From Alteromonadaceae bacterium M269 (GTDB lineage Bacteria > Pseudomonadota > Gammaproteobacteria > Enterobacterales > Alteromonadaceae), in NCBI GenBank assembly GCA_004353515.1, contig SMNZ01000001.1, forward strand, positions 1,302,001-1,366,000: a stretch of DNA of 64,000 nucleotides, read 5' to 3'. The position numbers and the translations under genes were made by a program. Below, one piece after another: positions 1-7,602 of the stretch; position 1 is the stretch's first letter, and the number at the start of each line of letters is the position of its first letter. The notes under the pieces were generated by a model, which saw nothing but the letters and a program-made list of their open reading frames with translations, was not told the origin of the DNA and ran no database searches.

Positions 1-93
1 ATAGACGAAGCCGTTCGCTGCACCGAGATTCTGATTAAAGACGGCATGCTAAAAGCGATGAATCGTCTGCACTCTTTCAAAGCCGAGGAATAA
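1..93 (+). CDS. pth: Peptidyl-tRNA hydrolase, C-terminal end only
   Basis: Only the last 30 codons are in the window. The reading frame is open from base 1 and ends in TAA at 91-93. The tail ([10 protein letters not shown]...[10 protein letters not shown]) matches the well-known C-terminus of bacterial Pth, which recycles peptidyl-tRNAs released from stalled ribosomes. ychF starts 2 bases after the stop. The pth-ychF pair is a classic gammaproteobacterial operon, which supports the call although the catalytic part lies upstream of the window. Confidence 0.9.
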   Translation: MDEAVRCTEILIKDGMLKAMNRLHSFKAEE

Positions 94-95
94 CC

Positions 96-1187
96 ATGGG
101 ATTCAAATGTGGCATCGTTGGTTTGCCTAACGTAGGTAAGTCAACTCTCTTTAATGCATTAACGAAAGCAGGTATAGAAGCCGCTAACTTTCCATTTTGT
201 ACCATAGAACCTAACACTGGTGTTGTGCCTGTTCCAGATACTCGCCTCAACGAATTAGCAAAAATCGTTAACCCTGAGCGCGTTATCCCTACAACTATGG
301 AATTCGTTGATATCGCAGGCTTAGTTGCAGGCGCTTCCAAAGGCGAAGGCTTAGGTAACAAATTCCTGGCTAATATCCGCGAAACAGATGCAATCGGACA
401 TGTGGTACGTTGCTTCGATGACGACAACATCGTCCACGTTGCTGGTAAAGTCGATCCTCGTGAAGACATTGATACCATTAACACCGAACTCGCACTAGCT
501 GATCTGGAAACAACAGAAAAAGCCTTACTTCGCGTTGCCAAAAAAGCCAAAGGCGGAGATGCTGATGCTAAGTTTGAGCTAAAAGTCCTTGAGAAGATTA
601 AGCCTCACCTTGATGAAGGTGAGATGCTGCGTAGTGTTGAGCTAAGTAAAGAAGAGTTAGAAGCGATCAGCTATATGAATATGCTGACGCTTAAACCAAC
701 CATGTACGTAGCTAACGTGAACGAAGATGGCTTTGAAAACAACCCTTATCTAGACCTAGTTAATGAAATAGCTAAAGAAGAAAATGCGGTCGTTGTTGCT
801 GTTTGCGCCGCCATTGAGTCTGAAATCGCAGAGTTAGACGATGAAGAACGCGACGAATTTATGGAAGATATGGGTTTAGAAGAGCCCGGTTTAAATCGTG
901 TTATTCGTGGAGGTTACAGCCTACTGACTCTTCAAACGTACTTCACCGCAGGTGTTAAAGAAGTGCGTGCGTGGACTTACCCAGAAGGCTCAACAGCTCC
1001 TCAGGCTGCGGGTAAAATCCACACTGACTTTGAAAAAGGTTTTATTCGTGCCGAAATCGTCAGTTACGACCATTACATTGAGTACCAAGGTGAACAAGGT
1101 GCTAAAGACGCGGGTAAATGGCGCTTGGAAGGCAAAGATTACTTAGTAAAAGACGGTGACGTTATCCACTTCAGATTCAACGTGTAA
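96..1187 (+). CDS. ychF: Redox-regulated ATPase YchF (Obg-type GTPase fold)
   Basis: A 363-aa cytosolic P-loop protein of full family length. The Walker A motif GLPNVGKST is at about residues 9-17 and the switch/Walker B region [16 protein letters not shown] at about 71-86. The C-terminal TGS domain carries [13 protein letters not shown] and the final VIHFRFNV that are typical of YchF. The family binds ATP rather than GTP and associates with ribosomes; its role in oxidative-stress control is known from E. coli and is inferred here. ATG at 96 lies 2 bases behind the pth stop, so the two genes are probably cotranscribed. A stem-loop follows the gene. Confidence 0.97.
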   Translation: MGFKCGIVGLPNVGKSTLFNALTKAGIEAANFPFCTIEPNTGVVPVPDTRLNELAKIVNPERVIPTTMEFVDIAGLVAGASKGEGLGNKFLANIRETDAIGHVVRCFDDDNIVHVAGKVDPREDIDTINTELALADLETTEKALLRVAKKAKGGDADAKFELKVLEKIKPHLDEGEMLRSVELSKEELEAISYMNMLTLKPTMYVANVNEDGFENNPYLDLVNEIAKEENAVVVAVCAAIESEIAELDDEERDEFMEDMGLEEPGLNRVIRGGYSLLTLQTYFTAGVKEVRAWTYPEGSTAPQAAGKIHTDFEKGFIRAEIVSYDHYIEYQGEQGAKDAGKWRLEGKDYLVKDGDVIHFRFNV

Positions 1188-1215
1188 CTAAGTTCAGAGA
1201 TAAATAAAGTACCTA

Positions 1216-1240
1216 AATAGGCGGTAATTAGCCGCCTATT
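1216..1240. terminator. Stem-loop after ychF, probable terminator
   Basis: A perfect 9-bp stem (AATAGGCGG / CCGCCTATT) with a 7-base loop begins 28 bases after the ychF stop. The following sequence is only moderately T-rich, so termination strength is uncertain. Confidence 0.6.
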
Positions 1241-1342
1241 ACCTACCTTCCACTACATTTTTATCACTAATCCCCTCAATTTAAAGAAAACTATTTCCTA
1301 TTCTCAAGCTTAAATTAGGATATACTTTTTATCCAACTCTGA

Positions 1343-2482
1343 TTGACTCATCTCGTCAAACTCATGCCGTCACTAAATGTAGGAAAAAATAGGTTTCTCG
1401 CTCTAGATGTTTTTAGAGGAACCACCATCGCTCTGATGATATTGGTCAACACACCGGGTAGTTGGCAACATGTTTATGCCCCGTTACTTCATGCGAGCTG
1501 GCATGGCTGGACATTAACAGATCTCGTTTTCCCGTTTTTTCTTTTTATCGTTGGATCTGCGAGCTACTTCGCGTTATCTAAGTCTGACTTCTCACCAACA
1601 CCTGAGCTGCTGCAAAAAATTGTCAAACGCTCTGCTTTACTGTTCCTCATCGGGCTAGGTTTAAACATTTATAACTACTTTTTATTAGAGTTAGACGCAA
1701 TCCGTATCATGGGCGTATTACAGCGTATCGCTCTCTGTTACTTAATAGCTTGCGTTATTATTTTGTTTTCATCACCTAAACAGATGTATCTCATCAGTGC
1801 AGCTGTCCTGCTCGGCTACTGGTTGCTCGTATGGTTAATAGGAAACGACGACCCATTCAGCTTTGCAGGGAATGGGTTAGCAGTTATCGATAAAGCACTA
1901 CTAGGAAGTCGTCATATGTGGTCGCTACAAGGCTCTCCATTCGAACCTGAAGGGCTACTAAGTACAATACCTGCAACGATTAATGTGCTAGTCGGCTATG
2001 AAGTCACGCGCCGTTTATCAAGTACACAACACTTATTGAATGAATTAAGAAAAATAATAATGGTGGGAGGTCTTATGATAATTGTCAGCTATATCTTCTC
2101 TCTAGGCTTTCCTATAAACAAAAACCTATGGAGTAGCTCATACGTTTTGCTTACATCAGGTATAGCGTTACTTATTCTGGTGAGCTTCATTTGGTTAGTG
2201 GATATCCAGAAACAGGCTTGGCTATCCTACCCTTGGCAAATTTATGGCAGTAACTCTCTCTTTATCTATTGTTTAAGTTGGCTGATGGCGACCACATTTT
2301 GGGCAATTCCCATTGGTGATGGAGTAACATCCATCACACCTTTATACACTTACCTGTATCAAAGTTTATTACCACTATTTAAAGCAGAAATGGCATCTTT
2401 TGTTTTTGCATTGGCTCATGTTTTATTTTTTTGGTTGTTCTCATATGCTTTATTCAAGCAGCGTATTTTTATTAAGATTTAA
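1343..2482 (+). CDS. NagX-like / DUF5009 multi-pass membrane acyltransferase
   Basis: A 379-aa polytopic membrane protein with about ten hydrophobic segments. The N-terminus carries the family signature LDVFRGTTIALMILVNTPG (about 21-39), then a conserved His segment (HASWHGWTLTDLVFPFFLF). This is the heparan-alpha-glucosaminide N-acetyltransferase / DUF5009 family. In Shewanella a member (NagX) sits in the N-acetylglucosamine catabolic regulon, but no nag genes lie nearby here, so the substrate is unknown. The longest frame starts with TTG at 1343; an in-frame ATG at 1364 would remove seven residues and cannot be excluded. Confidence 0.8.
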   Translation: MTHLVKLMPSLNVGKNRFLALDVFRGTTIALMILVNTPGSWQHVYAPLLHASWHGWTLTDLVFPFFLFIVGSASYFALSKSDFSPTPELLQKIVKRSALLFLIGLGLNIYNYFLLELDAIRIMGVLQRIALCYLIACVIILFSSPKQMYLISAAVLLGYWLLVWLIGNDDPFSFAGNGLAVIDKALLGSRHMWSLQGSPFEPEGLLSTIPATINVLVGYEVTRRLSSTQHLLNELRKIIMVGGLMIIVSYIFSLGFPINKNLWSSSYVLLTSGIALLILVSFIWLVDIQKQAWLSYPWQIYGSNSLFIYCLSWLMATTFWAIPIGDGVTSITPLYTYLYQSLLPLFKAEMASFVFALAHVLFFWLFSYALFKQRIFIKI

Positions 2483-2587
2483 GCAGCGATTTGTCGGTTT
2501 AATGAGCACTTTATTGTTTATTTAATAATCTAAACCCCGTAAGGCGGTCAGTAACTAAGCAGTTGTTCAATAATCTCTAAAAAACGG

Positions 2588-2616
2588 TTGACGACCTAAA
2601 ATGTTATCAGCATAAT
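2588..2616 (+). promoter_or_regulatory. Sigma-70 promoter of the tRNA operon
   Basis: TTGACG (2588-2593) and CATAAT (2611-2616) are separated by exactly 17 bases. The region just downstream is GC-rich (ACGCGCC), the kind of discriminator seen at stable-RNA promoters under stringent control. It lies about 30 bases upstream of tRNA-Met, with no competing gene between. Confidence 0.75.
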
Positions 2617-2645
2617 ACGCGCCACTCAAAAGGAGTGCCCATAGT

Positions 2646-2722
2646 GGCTAAGTAGCTCAGCTGGTTAGAGCACATCACTCATAATGATGGGGTCGCAGGT
2701 TCGAGTCCCGCCTTAGCCACCA
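2646..2722 (+). tRNA. tRNA-Met (CAT), elongator
   Basis: A 77-base cloverleaf with acceptor GGCTAAG / CTTAGCC, D-arm TAGCTCAGCTGGTTAGAGC, anticodon loop CTCATAA with anticodon CAT, T-arm GGTTCGAGTCC and an encoded 3' CCA. It closely resembles E. coli metT, the elongator type. It is the first gene of a four-tRNA operon. Confidence 0.97.
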
Positions 2723-2803
2723 TTAACTCCTTGGTAGTTACTTAAAAAAGTACTTACCTTAATCAACAGCATACCAACTGTTGAATTGATTGAGAAAGAG
2801 AAT

Positions 2804-2888
2804 GCGGGAGTGGTGGAATTGGTAGACACGCTGGATTTAGGTTCCAGTGCTTCACGGCGTGAGAGTTCAAGTCTCTCCTTCCGCACCA
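2804..2888 (+). tRNA. tRNA-Leu (TAG)
   Basis: An 85-base class II tRNA with acceptor GCGGGAG / CTTCCGC, D-loop TGGTAGACACGC, anticodon loop TTTAGGT (anticodon TAG), a long variable arm (TGCTTCACGGCGT) and an encoded CCA. Position and anticodon match leuW in the E. coli metT-leuW-glnU operon. Confidence 0.96.
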
Positions 2889-2892
2889 TTGT

Positions 2893-2967
2893 TGGGGTAT
2901 AGCCAAGTGGTAAGGCAGCGGGTTTTGATCCCGCCATTCGTTGGTTCGAGTCCAGCTACCCCAGCCA
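2893..2967 (+). tRNA. tRNA-Gln (TTG), copy 1
   Basis: A 75-base cloverleaf with acceptor TGGGGTA / TACCCCA, anticodon stem GCGGG / CCCGC, loop TTTTGAT (anticodon TTG) and encoded GCCA end. It starts four bases after tRNA-Leu. The second Gln copy follows after 29 bases. Confidence 0.96.
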
Positions 2968-2996
2968 TTTCTCTTTAACTCTAAATATCCAAAAAT

Positions 2997-3071
2997 TGGG
3001 GTATAGCCAAGTGGTAAGGCAGCGGGTTTTGATCCCGCCATTCGTTGGTTCGAGTCCAGCTACCCCAGCCA
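2997..3071 (+). tRNA. tRNA-Gln (TTG), copy 2
   Basis: Base-for-base identical to the tRNA-Gln at 2893-2967. A tandem Gln duplication at this point also occurs in E. coli (glnU/glnW), so this is an old arrangement. Last gene of the tRNA operon. Confidence 0.96.
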
Positions 3072-3181
3072 TACTGTTAAAGCTCATTTCCTACCCTCTT
3101 CTACTTTTAATCTGCTTGTTATTTTCATAGTGGCGTTTTCTCTGTAACATCTTTTTGTTTTCAATTTACAGAGTGTTTGTC

Positions 3182-4294
3182 ATGTCACAAAAAGTGTCTT
3201 TGGGATCTCGCAGTATTAACGCAGGTGCACCTAAACCCGCTGAAGGTAGTGCATTTCGCCATGGTCCTGAATTCGCTAGCACCTTTCATTTGTCCGGTGA
3301 TGTTAACCCCGATTCTTATCAATACGGCCGTTTCGGTCAGCCAACCTGGGCCGCACTTGAAGAAGGGCTTACAGATTTAGAAGGTGGTGATACCGTGATA
3401 TTTCCATCCGGTATGTCTGCCGCAGCAGCTGTCTTAACCAGCTTAACATCCCCTGGAGATACCATCTTATTGCCAAGTGACGGCTATGCACCTGTTCGTT
3501 ATTACACGGAGCAATACTTGGTAAAATTTGGTGTAAATTTAAAAACCATAGCAACGAAAGATGTTGAGAGCTTCGATTTTAAAGGTATCGATCTAGCCCT
3601 GTTAGAAACACCAAGTAACCCGATGCTAGATACCTTTGATATTCAAAAAGCAGCGGACAAAATACATAGCCAAGGAGGTCTGCTCGCGATAGACAACACG
3701 ACTCTCACCTTTTTAGGTCAGCAACCTCTTTCATTGGGAGCTGATATATCTATTAGTGCCGATACAAAAGCAGTTAACGGTCACAGTGACGTACTGTTTG
3801 GCCATGTATCTTCAAAAGACCAAGCGGTTAGCGACAAAATCAGAGATTGGCGTAAGTTCTCAGGCAATATACCTGGACCTATGGAAACCTGGCTTGTTCA
3901 TCGGAGTCTATCAACCTTAGATATTCGATTAGAGCGTATGTGCAACAACGCAGTATTATTAGCACATGAACTGGAAAAGCACCCCAAGGTTAAATCAGTA
4001 CGTTATCCCGGTTTAGAATCCGATCCTTCCCATCAAATTGCGAAACAACAACAGCAACATTTCGGATTTATTATCAGTTTTGAACTTGAGAACAAAGCCT
4101 CAGCAGATAAATTTCTTGAGGCTTGCGAGCTGGTTTATGTCGCTACAAGCTTCGGTGGTGTTCATAGCATGGCTGAACGAAGAGCTCGTTGGGGAACAGA
4201 TGATATTCCTGAAGGCGTTGTTCGATTCAGTGTAGGTTGCGAACGCGCAGATGATCTTATTGCTGATGTTATAACCGCACTGGACAATTTATAA
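3182..4294 (+). CDS. metC: Cystathionine beta-lyase type PLP enzyme (Cys/Met metabolism family)
   Basis: A 370-aa cytosolic PLP enzyme. Visible family features are the YGR phosphate-contact motif (48-50), the FPSGMSA cofactor-phosphate segment, the LLETPSNPMLDT loop, the conserved AIDNT, and the Schiff-base lysine in SADTKAVNGHSD (K196), followed by the C-terminal GxxHSMxERR element. The length fits MetC, which cleaves cystathionine to homocysteine, pyruvate and ammonia. Closely related gamma-synthases and gamma-lyases share the fold, so exact specificity is inferred. The ATG at 3182 gives the usual MSQK-type start; a longer frame from 3155 is unlikely. It stands alone after the tRNA operon. 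Confidence 0.85.
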   Translation: MSQKVSLGSRSINAGAPKPAEGSAFRHGPEFASTFHLSGDVNPDSYQYGRFGQPTWAALEEGLTDLEGGDTVIFPSGMSAAAAVLTSLTSPGDTILLPSDGYAPVRYYTEQYLVKFGVNLKTIATKDVESFDFKGIDLALLETPSNPMLDTFDIQKAADKIHSQGGLLAIDNTTLTFLGQQPLSLGADISISADTKAVNGHSDVLFGHVSSKDQAVSDKIRDWRKFSGNIPGPMETWLVHRSLSTLDIRLERMCNNAVLLAHELEKHPKVKSVRYPGLESDPSHQIAKQQQQHFGFIISFELENKASADKFLEACELVYVATSFGGVHSMAERRARWGTDDIPEGVVRFSVGCERADDLIADVITALDNL

Positions 4295-4450
4295 ACAATA
4301 CCATTACAGGCCCAAACAGTCGTTTTTTGAACAAAGTACGAGCAAAGCCCGATTAAGCCTTTTTAAAATCGGATATAACCTATTTTTTACAATTTAAATA
4401 CATTTACTTCAATATTGCCTTGCATAGGATGATTCCCCACGTTCTAATGG

Positions 4451-5959
4451 TTGGTTAATAAAAATGAAAAACACATCCGAGTAGTTATCTTGATACAAGA
4501 ATTTGTTCAAACTGTTAATGATATTTTATGGGGCCAGGGCCGACTGCTAATTGTTATGCTAACAGCTGCAGGTATTTGGTTTAGCTGGAAATTAGATTTT
4601 ATCCAGTTCCGTTACTTCAAGCATATGTTTAGTTTGTTGGGGGGAAGCCGAGAAAGTAACAAATCAGGTATCAGCTCTTTCCAAGCGTTATGTACCAGCC
4701 TTTCCGCTAGGGTTGGTATCGGTAATTTAACGGGTGTTGCAGTCGCTATTTCACTAGGCGGTTCAGGTGCCATATTTTGGATGTGGATAATTGCTCTTCT
4801 TGGCATGGCGACTGGTTTTGCCGAGAGCGCGCTTGGGCAACTTTATAAAGTAAAAGACATTAACGGTGAATACCGTGGTGGTCCCGCTTACTACATTCAA
4901 CAAGGCTTAAATAAGCGCTGGCTAGCGATAATCTTCTCTGTCAGTATTTTTATCGGCTATGGATTTATCTTCAGTGCTGCGCAAACTAACTCCATCACAG
5001 ATGCACTAGAACACGCCTACAGCTTTGACCGCTTTTATACCGGTCTTGTTGTGATGATTATCGCCGGATTAATTGTTGTAGGCGGCATGAAAAGTATTGC
5101 TAAATTCTCTGGCCTCATTATCCCATTCATGGGTATGAGCTACGTTGTAATAACACTCATTATTACTGTTCTAAATATTGACTTAATGCCTGCCATCCTA
5201 GCTGATATTTTTAGCTCAGCTTTTGGGTTTAATGAAGCTGCAGGTGGCGCTATGGGAACAGCAATTAAGATTGGCATGCAGCGAGGCTTATTCTCAAATG
5301 AAGCGGGTTCAGGAAGTGTTCCTCAAGCCGCAGCCGCAGCAGTTCCCTATCCTCCACACCCGGTTTCACAAGGATTTATTCAGATGCTAGGCGTGTTCTT
5401 CGATACCATGGTGTTATGTACTTGTACGGCTTTCATCATTCTTCTCGCTGGCGGCTCTGCAGGTGAATTAGAAGGTATACGTATGACACAGATGGCGATG
5501 GAACATCACATCGGAGCTGGAGGCAGCGACTTTGTTGCTGCAACAATTACATTATTTGCCTTTACATCAGTTGTTGCGAACTATGCTTACGGGGAAAGTA
5601 ACCTACATATGTTTAAGCTTGATAACAAATTAGGCCGTACATTTTATACCGTAGCTTACCTCGTTATGATTCTCTGGGGCTCAACTGCTGAGCTGACAGA
5701 AGTACTTGCTTTAGCTGATATGGCCTTAGGAACGATGACCGTCATCAACGTATCTGCAATCTTGCTGATGACAGCTACCATAGTTGCTATCAGTAAAGAT
5801 TACTTCAAGCAGAGAGATGAAGGAAAGCTTCCCGAATATCGAAGAGGTTCTGTAGTCGTTCAAGGTGATACCGAAAAAGGTATTTGGCCAGAAGCTTCAG
5901 AATTGAAAGAACAGCAACAAACGACTAAAGAACTAAAACTAGAGGGTGATGCTAGTTAA
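4451..5959 (+). CDS. Alanine/glycine:cation symporter (AGCS family)
   Basis: About 490-502 aa with roughly eleven membrane segments. Diagnostic AGCS stretches are FQALCTSLSARVGIGNLTGVA, GGSGAIFWMWIIALLGMATGFAES, the YRGGPAYYIQQG loop and FSNEAGSGSVPQAAAAA. The family imports alanine or glycine with sodium. No ATG lies near the N-terminus: the frame opens with TTG at 4451, and a second TTG at 4490 would match the length of typical homologues better (they begin just before the NDILWG segment). The cytoplasmic tail is polar and Gln/Glu-rich. The gene ends at a perfect hairpin shared with the converging desaturase gene. Confidence 0.9.
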   Translation: MVNKNEKHIRVVILIQEFVQTVNDILWGQGRLLIVMLTAAGIWFSWKLDFIQFRYFKHMFSLLGGSRESNKSGISSFQALCTSLSARVGIGNLTGVAVAISLGGSGAIFWMWIIALLGMATGFAESALGQLYKVKDINGEYRGGPAYYIQQGLNKRWLAIIFSVSIFIGYGFIFSAAQTNSITDALEHAYSFDRFYTGLVVMIIAGLIVVGGMKSIAKFSGLIIPFMGMSYVVITLIITVLNIDLMPAILADIFSSAFGFNEAAGGAMGTAIKIGMQRGLFSNEAGSGSVPQAAAAAVPYPPHPVSQGFIQMLGVFFDTMVLCTCTAFIILLAGGSAGELEGIRMTQMAMEHHIGAGGSDFVAATITLFAFTSVVANYAYGESNLHMFKLDNKLGRTFYTVAYLVMILWGSTAELTEVLALADMALGTMTVINVSAILLMTATIVAISKDYFKQRDEGKLPEYRRGSVVVQGDTEKGIWPEASELKEQQQTTKELKLEGDAS

Positions 5960-5984
5960 CTTATCGGAATACTCTCATTAACCA

Positions 5985-6012
5985 ATCAGGAAAGGAACTC
6001 TCCTTTCCTGAT
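5985..6012. terminator. Bidirectional terminator hairpin
   Basis: A perfect 12-bp stem (ATCAGGAAAGGA / TCCTTTCCTGAT) with a 4-base loop lies exactly between the converging symporter and desaturase genes. Neither side has a long T-run. Confidence 0.7.
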
Positions 6013-6018
6013 CTTGAA

Positions 6019-6816
6019 CTACTTTAAAGTTCGCTCCTTCCAAACATCGGCATAATGAAAAAACGGAATGCTGGGGTCTATATGATGCATTCTGTGATAG
6101 CAATGCCCCAGTAATACCCAATTTAACCAAGGTTTGTTGATCAAACGGATATTGGTTGTGACATCGGGATTATTCTCTGAGCTTGATTTATGCGGTGCAT
6201 GAGGCAAATAGGCAAATGTCCAAGAGAGCGCAATATTCGTTAACCGAGTGGGTAAAGCCGCATAAAGTAAAAATACTTCTATTAAATCAACTAAATAGAG
6301 CCCAACCAAAATCCCCAAAGTACTAAAAACAGCCAACACAAATAGTAAAGTTGATTTTGTTGTTCTGAAAGCCAGGTAACGTGAATAAAAGTTAAAGTAG
6401 TAAACATCCATAAATGCCCATTTCACGATCATCAATGGAAAACTACCACGACTCAACCACAGATCAGGGTCAGTTTCCTCTGTCTGGTTAGTATGTTTGT
6501 GATGGCAAAAATGGACCGCCCGATAAAGGAGAAAACCAATGGTGGGCATGAGTAACAACATCGCCACATGCCCCAGAAGATCATTCAACCAAACCTTACT
6601 ACTCACCAAATAATGTGATGCCTCGTGCACCACTGAATAGGCTAGATATGCTGCTAAACAATTCAATAGCATTGCAGACCAAATAGGCATAATACCTTTA
6701 ATGCCCATGTAGGTAGCGCTGACAAACAGGCCCCATGCCAGTACTAACAAAGCAAATGTCGGAATGACAATTAAGCCAACTAAGTAGCCATTACCTCTCA
6801 CATTAGTCAATTCCAA
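6019..6816 (-). CDS. Membrane fatty-acid desaturase family protein
   Basis: A 265-aa membrane protein with the three histidine boxes of the di-iron desaturase/hydroxylase superfamily: HEASH (64-68), HHKHT (105-109) and HRMHH (about 241-245). Four or more hydrophobic segments flank them. The family inserts double bonds or hydroxyls into lipid chains or carotenoids at the inner membrane; the substrate cannot be told from sequence. It is shorter than most acyl-lipid desaturases, closer to carotenoid-hydroxylase-like members. The first usable start is TTG at 6816, with a GTG at 6801 as alternative. It follows the PEP-CTERM gene by 29 bases on the same strand. Confidence 0.8.
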   Translation of the reverse strand: MELTNVRGNGYLVGLIVIPTFALLVLAWGLFVSATYMGIKGIMPIWSAMLLNCLAAYLAYSVVHEASHYLVSSKVWLNDLLGHVAMLLLMPTIGFLLYRAVHFCHHKHTNQTEETDPDLWLSRGSFPLMIVKWAFMDVYYFNFYSRYLAFRTTKSTLLFVLAVFSTLGILVGLYLVDLIEVFLLYAALPTRLTNIALSWTFAYLPHAPHKSSSENNPDVTTNIRLINKPWLNWVLLGHCYHRMHHIDPSIPFFHYADVWKERTLK

Positions 6817-6845
6817 CGCGCTATTTTTAACTTAAGGCTTAGTCG

Positions 6846-7454
6846 CTAGTTATTCACCTGTCTGCGTTTTATCCATAAACCGAATATACCACCAAGCAAT
6901 ATTAAGATAGCCGACGGTTCCGCAACTGTAGCAGCGACTGAAGGTGTAAATGATGCAAATACACTGTTAGATGATAATGCTAAACTGTCTGTTGCTCTAA
7001 TATTTGTTGTTGCCCCAAAACTCGCATTAGGTCCAGTAGGATTACCAGCGATAGCACTATTTAAGAGAAGGCCTGGAAATATATTAATGGGAATAAATAT
7101 TTGGCAACTTACAACGCTCGAACATCCAAAAGTAAGTGATGGGTCAAGATTAAAAGGATTACCGGCTGCGCTATTAAAGATTTGATCAACTATCGCTGCA
7201 GCTGCACTAATACCATCGGCTTGCGTTTGAAATGTAAAATTACTGCGACTACAAACGCCACCAAAAAGATCAGCACAGGCCCCGTCAACAAAACGAACAT
7301 CAAAAAAACTACCATCAACATTGATATTGTCAGCACCGATAAGTTGACCATTATCGGTAATAAGAATAGGTGTTGCTTGAGCTTTTGATATTGGCAAAAC
7401 CAATGCAGATGCAGCTAATAGTAGAGATAGAAGAACAGATTTAACGAGTGTCAT
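6846..7454 (-). CDS. PEP-CTERM sorting-domain protein, exported
   Basis: A 202-aa protein with an N-terminal signal peptide (MTLVKSVLLSLLLAASALVLP...AQA) and a C-terminal tripartite tail: the AEP motif in VAEPSAILILLGG, a hydrophobic helix, then the basic end KRRQVNN. This is the PEP-CTERM sorting signal, which is handled by an exosortase (EpsH/XrtA family) and anchors or releases surface proteins in exopolysaccharide-producing Gram-negatives. The mature part is rich in Ser, Ala, Asn and Gly and has five cysteines; it matches no family I know. No exosortase is in the window. A perfect palindrome lies 74 bases upstream. Confidence 0.8.
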   Translation of the reverse strand: MTLVKSVLLSLLLAASALVLPISKAQATPILITDNGQLIGADNINVDGSFFDVRFVDGACADLFGGVCSRSNFTFQTQADGISAAAAIVDQIFNSAAGNPFNLDPSLTFGCSSVVSCQIFIPINIFPGLLLNSAIAGNPTGPNASFGATTNIRATDSLALSSNSVFASFTPSVAATVAEPSAILILLGGIFGLWIKRRQVNN

Positions 7455-7527
7455 ATGTAGGTCCCTTAGAATTTATGTATTTTTGTTCTCGTTAATAAAT
7501 CATACAAAACGTTAATACGTGACGAAA

Positions 7528-7543
7528 GTCCCCGATTGGGGAC
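7528..7543. promoter_or_regulatory. Perfect palindrome upstream of the PEP-CTERM gene
   Basis: GTCCCC-GATT-GGGGAC, a 6-bp perfect inverted repeat in an AT-rich region, lies 74 bases upstream of the PEP-CTERM start and 60 bases beyond the 3' end of the LuxR-type regulator gene. There is no T-run, so a protein-binding operator is more likely than a terminator. Confidence 0.5.
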
Positions 7544-7602
7544 AAGAACAGAAATAAAGTGCGTTGACCATAGTTATCAATGGCGTTAGGAATCACGATC
7601 CA

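Noticed and set aside
77-550. 157-aa frame antisense to ychF and similar antisense frames over leuS, holA, ccoI, lipA and rlmH
   Set aside because: Their codon pattern mirrors the well-supported sense genes and none has its own ribosome site or family match.
2713-3041. Two overlapping minus-strand frames over the tRNA operon (proteins beginning MAGSKPAALPLGYTP)
   Set aside because: They are the antisense of tRNA-Leu and the two tRNA-Gln genes; the repeated N-terminus is simply the duplicated tRNA read backwards. A well-known annotation artefact.
4349-4372. CCGATT...AATCGG hairpin after metC
   Set aside because: The 6-bp stem has a 12-base loop with T inside the loop rather than after the stem; too weak for a terminator.
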